Below, piece after piece: positions 43,299-55,300 of a DNA stretch of 64,000 nucleotides. Position 1 is the stretch's first letter; each line of letters starts with the position of its first letter. The translations under genes were made by a program, and so were the position numbers. This DNA comes from Parasphingorhabdus sp. SCSIO 66989 (GTDB lineage: Bacteria > Pseudomonadota > Alphaproteobacteria > Sphingomonadales > Sphingomonadaceae): NCBI RefSeq assembly GCF_032852305.1, contig NZ_CP136594.1:2703501-2767500 (forward strand). Direction: 5' to 3'. The notes below the pieces were generated by a model. That model saw nothing but the letters and a program-made list of their open reading frames with translations. It was not told the origin of the DNA and made no database searches.

Positions 43299-44243
43299 TC
43301 AATATCCCAGCGTCAGGTCAACCTGGTTTTCCAATGGTTTTCCAGTAACATAGGCCGCTGCATTGCGCAGAAACAGCGCCGCGGAACGGGGGAACATTTT
43401 TTGCTGTGCTCGGCCGGAAAGGTGCATGGAAAGCTGGACATTGGGGAGCGACCACAAAGCATGGTCTTTAGGCAGCGGTTCGGGGCTGGTTACATCCAAA
43501 AAAGCGCCCGCGAGTCGCTTCGCCGTCAGTGCTTCGATCAGCGCATCCTGATCGACACAATCGCCGCGTGCGATATTGACCAGAAACGCCTCCAGCTTCA
43601 TCGCCGCAATCTGTTCTGCGCCGAACAGAGAAGAGGTTTCGGCGGTTGAAGGCATGGCCAAGACGATCCAGTCATAATCGCCAATCCGCGCCTGCCAGTC
43701 GTCCGCGCCCAATATGCCCTGATCAGGCCGTGCGGTGCGGGCCACCCCGGTCACTTCAACGCCAAAGCCAGACAGCCGCTCGCCAATAGCGCGGCCAATC
43801 GCGCCATAGCCGATGATCAGTGCTTTGGTCTCATACAGTTCGACCACGCCCGGCGAAGCGGTCAGCCATTCGCGCTTATCGGCTGCGCGCACAACATTGG
43901 GGTACCCTTTCGCAAGCGACAGCATCCCCATCACCGCATATTCGGCCACGGCTATGGTGTTGATACCCACGCCATTGGTCACAATCGTGCCGCGTTCGGC
44001 CAGTTCTTTCACCGGGAAATGATCGAGCCCGGCATAGATGGTGGAGAGCCATTTGAGGTTTTCGCCCGCCAATACGATATCCTTCATCGCCAGCGGGTCG
44101 TTCATATCGACCCAGGCGATTTCGGCATCGGCAATTTCCGCCTTGGCCTCATCGGCGCTCATAAACCAGACCGGTTCTATGCCGTCGGGCAATTGGCCCT
44201 CCAACAGCGGTCGGATCATTGCGGAGATAACGGCTTTGGCCAT
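43299..44243 (-). CDS. D-2-hydroxyacid dehydrogenase
   Basis: 314 residues. Rossmann motif ALIIGYGAIGRAIGERLSGFG (about 140-160). Catalytic Arg in NIARGDCVDQDAL, Glu in DVTSPEPLPKDHALW and His in NVQLSMHLSGR, as in GhrA-type glyoxylate/hydroxypyruvate and lactate-type dehydrogenases. It reduces a 2-oxo acid or oxidises a D-hydroxy acid with NAD(P)H in the cytoplasm. It is separated from the acetolactate-synthase-like gene by about 178 bases and could belong to the same pathway. Confidence 0.9.
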   Translation of the reverse strand: MAKAVISAMIRPLLEGQLPDGIEPVWFMSADEAKAEIADAEIAWVDMNDPLAMKDIVLAGENLKWLSTIYAGLDHFPVKELAERGTIVTNGVGINTIAVAEYAVMGMLSLAKGYPNVVRAADKREWLTASPGVVELYETKALIIGYGAIGRAIGERLSGFGVEVTGVARTARPDQGILGADDWQARIGDYDWIVLAMPSTAETSSLFGAEQIAAMKLEAFLVNIARGDCVDQDALIEALTAKRLAGAFLDVTSPEPLPKDHALWSLPNVQLSMHLSGRAQQKMFPRSAALFLRNAAAYVTGKPLENQVDLTLGY

Positions 44244-44258
44244 CCTTATATGCTCCGA

Positions 44259-44717
44259 TCAGAACCAGGGCCGTTTATTGCGGACATATCTCTCTTCAAA
44301 ATCACCATCAGAAGTCACCAGATAAATGATGAATTCGATCAAGGCGATAAATGATATCACGATCGTAGGAATGAATAGCAAAATCATTCCGAAAATGCTG
44401 AGCAAGAGCATCGTAAGCCCCGCGCCACTATAGCCGAGATAGAATTTGTGCGCTCCAAGGCCGCCGAGAAAGAAGGCTAGTAACGCCGCTACAATCTTGT
44501 TCTTTTCATTGACGACCGGCGGACGCGTTGCCACCGCATCAAGACGGAAAACACTGGTTGCATCCCTGCCCTTGGCTTCAAAATCCACCAACGCCCCAAT
44601 GGCTGGGGGCGCTTCAGCGCGCCAGTCTGCCCTGTCAAACTGATAGCGTTCACCATCGTCACCGGAAATCTGTCCCTTGCCGGTTTCACGATCAACGCCG
44701 AGAATTTTCCCTCGCAT
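44259..44717 (-). CDS. TM2-domain membrane protein with N-terminal cold-shock-like segment
   Basis: 152 residues. Residues 1-60 (MRGKILGVDRETGKGQISGDD...IGALVDFEAKGRDATSVFRL) resemble a cold-shock/OB-fold domain in strand pattern (G-x-I..G-x-G-x-I...G-x-x-V-x-F). Residues about 70-140 hold a TM2 domain: a Lys-rich entry, the helix IVAALLAFFLGGLGAHKFYLG (with the conserved G-x-H-x-F-Y-x-G turn) and a second longer hydrophobic region. The protein therefore joins a cytosolic nucleic-acid-type fold to two membrane helices. Function is unknown. It lies between the hydroxyacid dehydrogenase and cysS on the same strand. Confidence 0.8.
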   Translation of the reverse strand: MRGKILGVDRETGKGQISGDDGERYQFDRADWRAEAPPAIGALVDFEAKGRDATSVFRLDAVATRPPVVNEKNKIVAALLAFFLGGLGAHKFYLGYSGAGLTMLLLSIFGMILLFIPTIVISFIALIEFIIYLVTSDGDFEERYVRNKRPWF

Positions 44718-44821
44718 GTCCTTGCCTCTTTTGATTCACATATTGGTGGCAAGGGTAGAGAACAGGCTGGCAAAGAGGCAAGCATGATCTGGCCCGGGAT
44801 CGCGCTTTTAGACAGAAGGCA

Positions 44822-46294
44822 TTAGTCGACCGACAAAACCCAATCCCAGCCCAAGGCGTCTCCGTCCATCGCCTCTACACCCTTGGCCAGCAGATCATCG
44901 CGAATGGCATCTGAGCGGGCAAAGTCCTTGTCGGCGCGCGCCGCTTTGCGTTCTTCCAAAGCCGCTTCGATCCCGGCTTCGTCAATAGCCGCATCTGCAG
45001 GCGTAATCCGCAAATCGGCGCGTGAAAGGCTGAGCAGGTTGAGACCCAGAACCGTATCCATCCTGGTTATGGTCGCAAGACATTCAGGCGCGTCGATGCG
45101 CTTCTGACCGAGCAGATTATCAACAAGCGTCAGCGCCTTGGCGGTGTTGAGATCATCGCTGACCGCTGCATCAAAATCGGCCAATGCCTGCACCAATCGC
45201 GGATGGCGCGGCGCATCAGGCACCGGCAGATCGCCGACCTTGGCCTTCAGCTTGTCCATCGCCATGACCATGCGCTTTAGCCGGGTCAAAGCCGCGTGCA
45301 GATTGCTCCAGCTGAATTCCAGCTCGCTGCGATAATGCGCCTGCAGGCACATCAGGCGATAAGCCAACGGATGAAAGCCCTTATCGACCAGCAATTGCAG
45401 CCGCAAAAACTCGCCTGCAGACTTCGACATTTTGCCGGCCCGGTCGATCAGGAAGTTATTGTGCATCCATATCCGCGCACCACTGCTGTCACAGCAGCCA
45501 AAGGCCTGGTTTTGGGCAATCTCATTAGGGTGATGGATTTCACGGTGATCAATGCCGCCGGTATGAATGTCGAAAGGATGCCCAAGCAATTCCTTCGACA
45601 TGACCGAGCATTCAAGGTGCCATCCCGGCGCGCCGCGGCCCCAGGGGGAATCCCATTCCATCTGCCGCGTTTCATCCGCCGGGGTTTTGCGCCAGATGGC
45701 AAAATCCTGCGCGTTGCGCTTGCCCTCAACCGTATCGATCCGGCCCTCGCCTTCATCGGTCTCGGTACGCGCCAGGCTGCCATAGGCGGGCACGGTCGAG
45801 ACATCGAAATAGAGGCCGCTATCCAGTTCATAGCAATGCTTGTCCTCAATCGCCTTGCCCCAGTCGATCATCGCATCGACATAGTCGGTGGCTTTGGGAT
45901 GGTGCGCCGGCCTGCGGACATTGAGCCGCGCCAGATCGGCCTCAAAGTCCGCTTGGTAATAGGCAGCAATATCCCAGGCGGATTTGCCCTGTTTGCTCGC
46001 CATTTTCTCCATCTTGTCCTCGCCGGAATCGGCGTCATCGGTTAAATGGCCAACGTCGGTAATGTTGATGACATGGCGGAGGGTATAGCCCTTGAAGCTC
46101 AATGTCCGGCCCAGCGTATCTGCGAAGATATAGGCGCGCATATTGCCAATATGCTGATAATTATAGACCGTCGGACCACAGCTATACACCCGCGCCTCAC
46201 CGGGATGGATGGGCTGATAAGGCTCCAGTGAGCGCGTCAGACTGTTGAACAGTTGTAGCTGCGCCTGTTCAGGTGATTTTGTTACATCGGACAT
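44822..46294 (-). CDS. cysS: cysteinyl-tRNA synthetase
   Basis: About 490 residues from the ATG at 46294. The class I HIGH-type motif is CGPTVYNYQHIGNMRAYI, the KMSKS-type motif is AGKMSKSAGEFLRL, and the zinc site is GAPGWHLECSVMSKELLG...IHTGGIDHREIHHPNEIAQ. The C-terminal DALR region (about 350-480) is intact. It charges tRNA-Cys. It is monocistronic within this view; the 3' end is 105 bases from the TM2 gene. Confidence 0.96.
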   Translation of the reverse strand: MSDVTKSPEQAQLQLFNSLTRSLEPYQPIHPGEARVYSCGPTVYNYQHIGNMRAYIFADTLGRTLSFKGYTLRHVINITDVGHLTDDADSGEDKMEKMASKQGKSAWDIAAYYQADFEADLARLNVRRPAHHPKATDYVDAMIDWGKAIEDKHCYELDSGLYFDVSTVPAYGSLARTETDEGEGRIDTVEGKRNAQDFAIWRKTPADETRQMEWDSPWGRGAPGWHLECSVMSKELLGHPFDIHTGGIDHREIHHPNEIAQNQAFGCCDSSGARIWMHNNFLIDRAGKMSKSAGEFLRLQLLVDKGFHPLAYRLMCLQAHYRSELEFSWSNLHAALTRLKRMVMAMDKLKAKVGDLPVPDAPRHPRLVQALADFDAAVSDDLNTAKALTLVDNLLGQKRIDAPECLATITRMDTVLGLNLLSLSRADLRITPADAAIDEAGIEAALEERKAARADKDFARSDAIRDDLLAKGVEAMDGDALGWDWVLSVD

Positions 46295-46366
46295 GCGCGA
46301 TGCTCTGTTGCAAGCAACGCGCAAGGTCAAGTGTCAACTGACTGTAGCGGCCATGATTTGGCACGG

Positions 46367-49300
46367 TTATTCGTCAGTTGGCGGCACCCAAAGGTCATCA
46401 TTGCCCGATCCTGTAACTGGCTCGTCAATCACTGGCTCAAAGCCAATTTCAGGCGCGTTGCGCAATTCGATGAGATCAAGCTCCAGACCGAAGCCCGAGG
46501 TGGCATCACCATTGCCCTGTTCATTCTCATCGACCTCTTCTTCAATCACATCGCGCTGCACAATTTGCGGCTGCACATCATCGTTGCCCGTTGGAGGCGG
46601 CGGCGGCGGTGGCGGCGGCGGTGGCGGTGGCGGCGGTGGCGGCGGTGGCGGTGGCGGCGGTGGTGGCGACGGCGGTGGCGGTGGCGGCGGTGGTGGTGGC
46701 GGCGGTGGCGGTGGCGGCGGTGGTGGTGGCGGCGGTGGCGGTGGCGGTGGTGGTGGCGGTGGCGGTGGTGGCGTTGTCGCAGTACAGGTCGCGGGATCGG
46801 CAATTACGCAGCCATTAATGGTTGAACCCGGATCCAGTGTCGGCGTGCCACCACCAGAGGTAATCGTTGTAGCTGCAATGGCGTCAATGCCGGTAATCTC
46901 ATTGCCATTGGCGTCGACCAGAAGGCCGTTAATGGCAATCACGCTATCGGGCTGAGTGATATCAATGGTCAGGCTACCCGCGGTAAAGCCGCGGCGATCA
47001 TCAAAATCGGTGCCTGCAGCACTGTTCTGAATAGCCAGCAGGGAATCAGCATTGAACGACAGATCACCGGTGCGGAAGAACCCGGCGGCGTTATCAACCC
47101 CGTCATTATTGGCTAGCCGTGCATCCACTCCTGCGGCATCAAGGCCTGCAATATCGGTGAAAGCTGCATCGGTGACTGCCAGAATTTGCGACGCGGTGAT
47201 ACCGATAGCGCCGGTGAACCCGGCATTGGGCTGGAGCAACTGGATCGTACCCGTCGCGGCATTCAGGCGGAACTGTCCGCCGACGTCAAAGAACAGAGCA
47301 TTGCCTGCCGTGGCATTGTCCGCGCTGACCAGCCCTTCGACGAGCAACAGGTCGCCGGCTTCAAAGAAGACCGAGCCATCAACGCCGATATTTCCATCCT
47401 GCGGTGTGCCAGACCCAAAGGCCACATTGATCGACAGATCACGCACAATCATATCGCCATCGGGCCGCGAATTGGCGGGCGAGACAAAAGCGATGTCACC
47501 AGCTGAGAAAACACGGGTAAACTCGTCATTATCGAGCACATAGCCGGTGCCACCCGTGCCGCCGATCAGCATCGCCTGATCACTGGTGTTGGTGAATTCT
47601 ATAAAGCTGGTGCGATCGGAACGGCCAAGCTGGCCACTGGTGCCAATGGCGATATCGGACGATGTCAGCAATATCTCCAAGCCCGAAGCAAGCGCATCCA
47701 CATTGATGCTGCCCCCGGCATCAAGGATCAACTGATTCTGCGCTTCAACATCATTGCCGATATTGACATCAGTACCCGCTATGATGCTGATATCACCAGG
47801 TCCAGGCGAACCGGTGACGACCGTCTGGAATGGTGTGATGTTGCCCTGATTGGATGTCGATCCTGCACCAGCCGCAAGCGCACCCGCTGTTACCGATCCG
47901 GTCTCGCTGATCAGCGTGATGTCGCCGACGGAGGTGCCATCCAACAAGCTAAGATCGCCCACCGCGGTCAAATCAATATCGCCATTGCTGGCGCTGGCGC
48001 TGTTGATTACCAGATCGCCCAGAGCGTTGACCAATATGGCCTCACCGTCCAGCGTCGCGGGGCCGCCAACCGCAAGGTCAGTGGTTACCTCAACCCCGCC
48101 ATTATCCGCCTGCATCAACAGCTCGCCGCCAATATCGGCGGTGTCAAAGATAACACCGGTATCACCGACAAAATTGCCGCCGCCCGCAACCACAACATCG
48201 TCAATGGTGATGGTGCCATTCGCCGTCAGATCGGCAGAGCCTGCATCAAGCGACTGTGCAGTAATATCGAGCGCGGAATCTAGTAGGACAGAACCTAGCG
48301 CGGATGCCGCTTCAAGGGTAATAATCTCGGCGCTGATGCTGACATTATTGCCAGCATCTAGAGTGCCAAGGTCGACTAGACCGCCCGCATTGAGAGTGAT
48401 GTTGTCGGCTACGCCTGCATTGTCGGCCGTTGTCAGGTCACCGCCGCTGATATCCCCGCCAGCATCAAGAGAGATCGCCCCGCCGCTGGTGCCAATGCTA
48501 TCAAAGCCGATGGCGTTACCGGCATCTAAAGAGACAGCCCCGCCTGCCTGCAGCGTTGCCAAGGCGATGTTGCCAGTCGCTTGAAGATCAACCGCGCCAC
48601 TGCCATTCACGATAGCTTCTGTGAAAGTAATGTCGCCGTTAAGTGCCTCAAGGCTTAGGCCATTGCTGTTGGTTGTTCCCAAGGCAATTGAACCGGCTGA
48701 AATTGTCGTTGCGAAGTCATTGTTCAACGCGCCAATAGTGGTAAGGCCGTCCAATGTCAGCGTGGTCGAGCCATTGGTATTAATGCCTGCAGCATCAAGG
48801 CTATCGCCCGTGATTGTCAGGAAGTCGCCTGATGTCACATTGCCGAGAGTGATCGCCCCTGTCGCGGTTACGCGAATCGTATCAGCGACACCGCTGGTTG
48901 TAGCGGACATGAGATCGCCGCCAGTAATGGCCTGACCGGCATCTAAAGTGATGCCAAACAGGCTGGTACTGATCGCGTCAAAATTGATATCGCCGCCGGC
49001 ATTAATGGTAACGCCACTGCCGCTTTCGAGTGTCGTCAGCGTAACGTTATCAGTGGCGTCAAAATTTGCGCTGCCGCTGCCAGTATCAATGGCACCGGTC
49101 GCCACAATATCACCGTTAAGCGCGTCAATCGTCAGACCATTGCTATTCGCTGACCCAAGAGCAACCGAAGCTGCCGTGATTGTCGTAGCCGAGCTATTGT
49201 CCAATGCACCAATATCAACGGTACCGTCCAAAAGCAGCGTAGTTGTGCCATTGGTGGTGATAGTTGCAGCATCAAGGCTTTCGCCGGTGACGCTAAGGAA

Positions 49301-52300
49301 GTCGCCAGAGGTGATATTGCCAACGGCTATAAATCCTCCGGCAGCCAGATTTATTGTATCGGCGACTCCGCTCGTCGTCGCCGTTGTAATATCTCCGCCG
49401 TTGATATCCTGGCCCGCGTCCAAGCTGACGCCAAACAGACTGCTGTTTATATCGGTAAAGCTGATGTCGCTACCAGCATTGATCGTAACGCCGCCACCGC
49501 TTTGCAGCCGCGTCAGAGCAACGTTATCGGTGGCGTCAAAAACAGCACTGCCAGTGCCGCTATTGATTACGCCGGTTGCCACGATGTCGCCGTTAAGCGC
49601 GTCAAGATCGAGCCCATTGGTGTTAGCCGTTCCCAAAGCAATCGATCCAGCGGTAATCGTCGTTGAGGTGCTATTCGTCACGGTGCCAATGTTCGCAACA
49701 CTGTCGACCGTAAGCGTTGTCGAACCATTGGTATTGATGCTTGCGGCATCAAGGCTTTCGCCAGTGATAGTCAGGAAGTCGCCTGAAGTGACATCGCCAA
49801 GCGTAATCGCGCCTGCCGCTGTTACGTTGATTGTATCCGTGACGCCGCTGGTAGTCGCCGACATGAGGTCGCCACCATTAATCGCCTGACCAGCATCCAG
49901 CGTGATGCCAAACAGGGTCGTGCTGATCGCGTCGAAACCGATATTGCCACCAGCATTAATCGTCACGCCTGCGCCGCTGTCCAGCATGGCAAGCGTTACA
50001 TCACCCGTTGCGTCAAGATCGACCGCGCCATTGACTGCGCTAATGTCAGCCGCTGTCACATCGCCTGCTGTGGCATTCATCGTGACGCCGCCATTGGTCG
50101 AAGTTGCATTGCCAACAGCGACATTCTGCGCCGTCAGGCTGAGAGCATCGCCGGATGTCAGATTATTGAGCGCGATATTCGCGGCATCGCTGATGAAGAT
50201 GCCGCCATCGGCGAACCAGTCACCGGTGCCGGTGACATCATCATTACCAGCTTGGATAGTGATATCGCCGAAAGACGACAGGTTATTGGCAGTGACGAAC
50301 GATCCACTGGTGATATCGATCTGTTCACCACCCGCCGTATCGACAAACACATCGCTGCCATCAATGGTGACAAAGCCGCCTTGAGCGTCAACAATGCTGA
50401 CACTGCCGCCGAAAACATCGATGGTATCGGCAAAGATGTCGCCAATGTCGACGAGGCTGCTGCCAGTAATCGTAAAGTCGCCACCGCCGGCGCCACCGAT
50501 AAACACTGAATCTGCATCAATGGCTGCTGTCGCTGCATCTACCCGAAGCGCATCAAAGGTGCCGAAAGCAAAGGCCGAAAGGTCACCGGCATCGAGCTGG
50601 TTGCCGAGAATTTCGCCAGCTTCCAGCGACATGAAATTGCCGGCGAAGAGTTCATTGAAATCTATCAGGCCCGCAGCGATGACACTCATGCTGTCATTGG
50701 CGGAAACGAGGCCCAGCAGTGCATCGCCTGCATCAATGCTGACATTCTGGGCGGTAGAGCTGCTGTCCACGCGCACCGTGCCCGGTGCAAAGAGATTGAT
50801 ATCCGTGCCCGGAACAGTGATCGATCCGAAGATCAGATCGCCACCAGCCTCATAATTCACATTGCCTGCGCCCACAGTCAGGGCACCCACCGACATGCTA
50901 CCGTCTACGCTGTAAAAGTCTTCCAGCGCGCCACCGATATCGGCTGCTGTGGTCAGCTCACCCCCGGCGCTGATGCTGGCTGCCTCAATGTCAGTTCCAA
51001 CGGTAATGCCAACATCATTGGCACTGGTAATGTCGCCACTGCCCAGCAGGCTGCCGGTTGCGGCAATTATCTGAAGCGAAGGCGCACTGAGATTGGCATC
51101 TCCGAGAAGGTTTATATCGCCTTCAACACTCTCGATCAGCAAATCGGTGCTGGCGAGATAGTTATTGGTCTCGCCATCTGCGCCAAGCGTGATATCGCGC
51201 CGCGCCGTCATCAGAATAGAGGTCGCGGTCATATTGCCGCCCTCCATGATGATCTCGATCGGGACGCCGTTCTGACCAATGCTGACGATGTTATCGGCGG
51301 TCACCGTGCCAAGACAGGCTATGCCTTCCAGACAAGGCGCTATGAGCAGGCCATCGTCGTTAGAGAGGGTAACGCCGTTTGGCGGTGCATCAAGGATGTC
51401 GGCACGGATCGATCCGCCGCGGAGTTCGCCACCAAAGCCATCAATGGCATTGGCGCTCATCGTCACAGCAAACTCATTGGCGTCAATAACGCCGCGATTA
51501 ACGATAGAAGAAATTGGCGTGAGCCGCGCTGGAGTCAGACTGGGAAGTAGGCCGCCTGCATCCAGTACGAGATTATTCTCGGTCAAAAAGGGTGCGGTGG
51601 GGTCAGCATTTACGACCGGTCTCAGCGCCGCCCATATTGTGGCACCGTCATTAATAATAATATCATCGCCCGTTACAACTTCGATGCCATTGTCCGACAT
51701 GACATTGGCACCCGACTGGAATATGGCGTTGCCGCCAGCAGAAACATTAACGAAACCAGTAGAAAACACGGTTCCCGTTATCTCGGCATTGAAGCCTGGA
51801 TCGAAAAGTGCAGTCAGATCGGCGGGGTCACGACCGGCCAACACCGTAACCCCTGTGTCTATGCGCAGGCCAAGCGTTATCAGCGTTGCCAAAGGCGGTC
51901 CGCTAACCAAAGCGTCGCCCAGCATAGCATTCTGAGCTGCTAACAGTTGAATATCGGTTATTGCGCGCAAATCATTGGCAAAGGCATTGCCATCGGCACG
52001 AATGATGAGGTTCGGACCAGCGTTTATGATCGAATCCGGCATGGCATCAAAATCGCCCTGCGCCGTCGCGTCAAAATCCCCGACAACATCAATGGAAATC
52101 GTCTGCGCGCCATTGTTGATATGGCTGACCAAGATGTTCTGACCGGAATTGAGGGTGGCATTTCCGGTCACCGTCATCTGGCCTGTGCCGTCAAAGTCGT
52201 AATTGATATCACCAGCAACATTGACGTTCAGATCACCGGCAATCGCCATCGCGCCGCTAGTGCCGGTGACGAAGAAACCGCTTGTTGCCCCCAATAGACC

Positions 52301-55300
52301 GGTTCCCGTGACATCCAGTGAAGCAATGTTGATCAGGCCAGCAGGGTCAATCGAGGTGTCGGACAGCTCGAAACGACCGGCTAACCCATTATTGCCACTC
52401 AGATTTACCGTGGTTGCGCCCAGGGTGATGATACCGGGACTGCCTTCTTCTGCCGAAATTCTGGCACTACCGGCATTGCCCATACCGTCTATGCCTGAAC
52501 CGCCCGCAGAGGTGCCCCCAGCTCCGCCAGTAGCCTCTGCCACAAAAGCGACATCGTCTGCGGTGATGGTGCCACCCTGCGCGCGCAACAGGAGCGAGCC
52601 ACCGCTGGCCTCACCACCATCGCCGCCGGTGCCAGATGCACCACCTGAAGCATATCCGCCAATCCCACCCGTGCCGCCAATGCCATTGGAACGCAGAGTA
52701 ATATTGCTGGTGCTTATCGTGCCGCCATCCGCGAACAGCGTTTGCGACCCGCCGGTGCCATAACCGCCACTGCCGCCAGCACCCCCGCTTGATCCCATAT
52801 ACCCGGCTGACGCACCAGCCCCGCCGCTACCGCCTGTTCCTGTGGTCAACAGGTCCAAGGTGTCGGCATTATTGGCTATATTGCCGCCACTTCGCGCGAC
52901 AAGCGCAATATTGCCGCCTATGGCATTGCCGCCACCGCCGCCGGCGCCGCCAGAGTTATAATCTCCTGCATTGTCGACTTCGCCCCCCGCGCCGCCCACG
53001 CCAGTGCTGGAAATGGTAAAGCTGGAATTGATGGCTATGTTGCCGCCATTGTCAGCGATAAGCTGGCTGGTGCCGCCGGTCGCATTGCCACCGGTACCGC
53101 CATTGCCTGTATCGACGTTAAAGCCGCCATAGCCACCCGTAGCCCCAGCGCCCCCGGTCGCGTTGGATTCCAGTTCGATGAAATCAAGGCCGATGCTGCC
53201 ATTACCGCCAGTTACCTGCAGCGTTGCGGTGCCGCCTGTAGCATTGCCGCCAGCGCCGCCATCGCCGCTGAAGCTGTCGACAAAGCCGCCATTGCCTCCT
53301 GTGGCATTGGCGCGAATGACGGGGTCATCGAGATCAACCAGAACATTGTTGATATTCAGCGCTGCAGCGCCACCAACAGCATCGCCGCCACGGCCACTGT
53401 TGAGACCAGCGCCGCCTTCTCCGCCTGTAGCACTGGCATCGACAACATATACCGGATTGGTGAGATCTGTCTGATTGAGATTGATAATCGCGGTGCCGCC
53501 CGTCCCGGTTCCGCCATCACCGCCATCATCACGTGAATCACCGGTGGTGAGGCCAATATTGCTACCGCCTTGGCCGCCATTTCCGATGGCCTCAACGGTC
53601 AGCGTAGAGAAGTTCAAGGTACCGGAGGTGTTATTGAAGACCGATGTTCCGCCGGTGCCGTTGCCGCCAGCCCCTGCGGGGCCTCCATTTGTGCCCGACC
53701 CGTTATCAATACCGGTATCGCCGCCCTCGCCGCCAAAGCCGGCGGTGCTGATAATGACATCTGTAGCGTTGATTGTTGCAGTACCTTCGAGATTAAAGGT
53801 CGCACTACCGCCAATACCTTGGCCACCATCGCCGCCACTGACACCCTCTCCGAAACCACCTGCGGAGCCGTTCACAAATCCGAAGAACGAACTGTTACCG
53901 GTGGCAGATATCGACAATGTATTATCTATATTCAGGCTACCTGAAATAGCATTGAAGGTTGCACTACCACCGATGCCGACGCCGCCATTACCTCCCGCTT
54001 GGTTTGTAGCGAAATCACCCCGTCCACCACTGCCGCCTATACCGGTAACGGATATGTCCAAATCTTGCACTGAAGCATTGGCACCATCGAGATTGAACGT
54101 GACCTCACCGCCCGTCCCGGCACCGCCATCGCCAACCATATTCGGCGTTCCAGTGAAAAAGTCGACGGCTCCTCCACCGTCGCCGCCAAAGCCGCTGGCG
54201 CTCAGATCGATTCTATTGGCTGTAAAGATACCGCCAAGAAGATCAAAGGTAACATTACCACCGGTTCCTAAACCACCATTACCGATAGCAGGACTTCCCC
54301 CGCCCTCAACATCAACAAATAAGGTGCCATCACTGTTGGCAAAAACATCGGCGAGACTCATCACACCTGCAGCGCCATCAACCGAGAAGCTGATATTGCC
54401 GCCGATACCCTCTCCAACAACGTCCTCAAAACCTGCTACACCGCCTTGGCCTGCGGCATCTATGAACAAGCTATTGGTAAAGCGTACTTCGCCATTATCG
54501 GCTTCGATCAGAACATCGCCGCCACGCGCAATTCCGTTATTGAACCCATCACCAGAACGCGCACTTGTATCAATGGAATTGAAGCCAGTAGATACAATTG
54601 ATCCTCCGCCGATAGCCCGCAGCGCAATATCACCGCCATTGGCTATAACCCCGTCCTCGTCCAGACTGTTCAAATCCAAACCATCTGTCACTATGTCGCC
54701 GCCATCGGCGAGAATCTCAATATTGCTGCCCGACCCAGCAAAGAAAAGCGTATCACCAACAGTGAATACCCCGCCATTGCTGACGCTGATGCCCGTATTC
54801 ACGCCTCCCTCGACAGGGATCCCGTTATCGAGCGACACAGTATTTGCCAGAGACAGAAAACCACCAACTGTGAAAGGTGCATTCTGGATATCGATCACGA
54901 TGCTACCTGAAGTGACATTACGTTCTTCAATGTCCGAAGGTCCACCAAATGCTTGCGTACGGATGCTAGCGCCACCAACTATATTATGCGTACCGCCAGT
55001 AACATTGAGGGCGATGCTGCCTGCCGAAGCATTTGGCAGAACAATATTATTGCCTGTGATAACATCAGCGGATGCATTGGCAGTCAGTCCAAAGCCAAAT
55101 CCAGGTCTGGTCACGCTGAGTTGTCCGCCCAATAGGTCAAGCGTGATTGAACCAGCAAAAGCGTCCGCGCCCACTGTCGGTGCAACACCCCCGGTAGGCA
55201 AACTGGATAGATTGGCATTTGCCGAGAGTGACAGTTGGTTGACATCAATGTCCGCGTTGTCCCCATTGATCAACAAGTTGACGGTACCACCCGTCGCGAT

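Noticed and set aside
46592-46771. Possible CRISPR or VNTR array
   Set aside because: The units are 3 bases long in a coding frame, with no spacers; it is a coding triplet repeat.
46245-46955. Plus-strand glycine-rich or alanine/valine-rich reading frames over the exoprotein end (236, 164 and 75 residues)
   Set aside because: They are the complement of the poly-proline triplet repeat and the cysS/exoprotein border; no ribosome-binding site and no recognisable protein.
48581-50014. Possible transposon or duplicated gene
   Set aside because: The 477-base units are in-frame parts of one exoprotein, with no terminal repeats or transposase.
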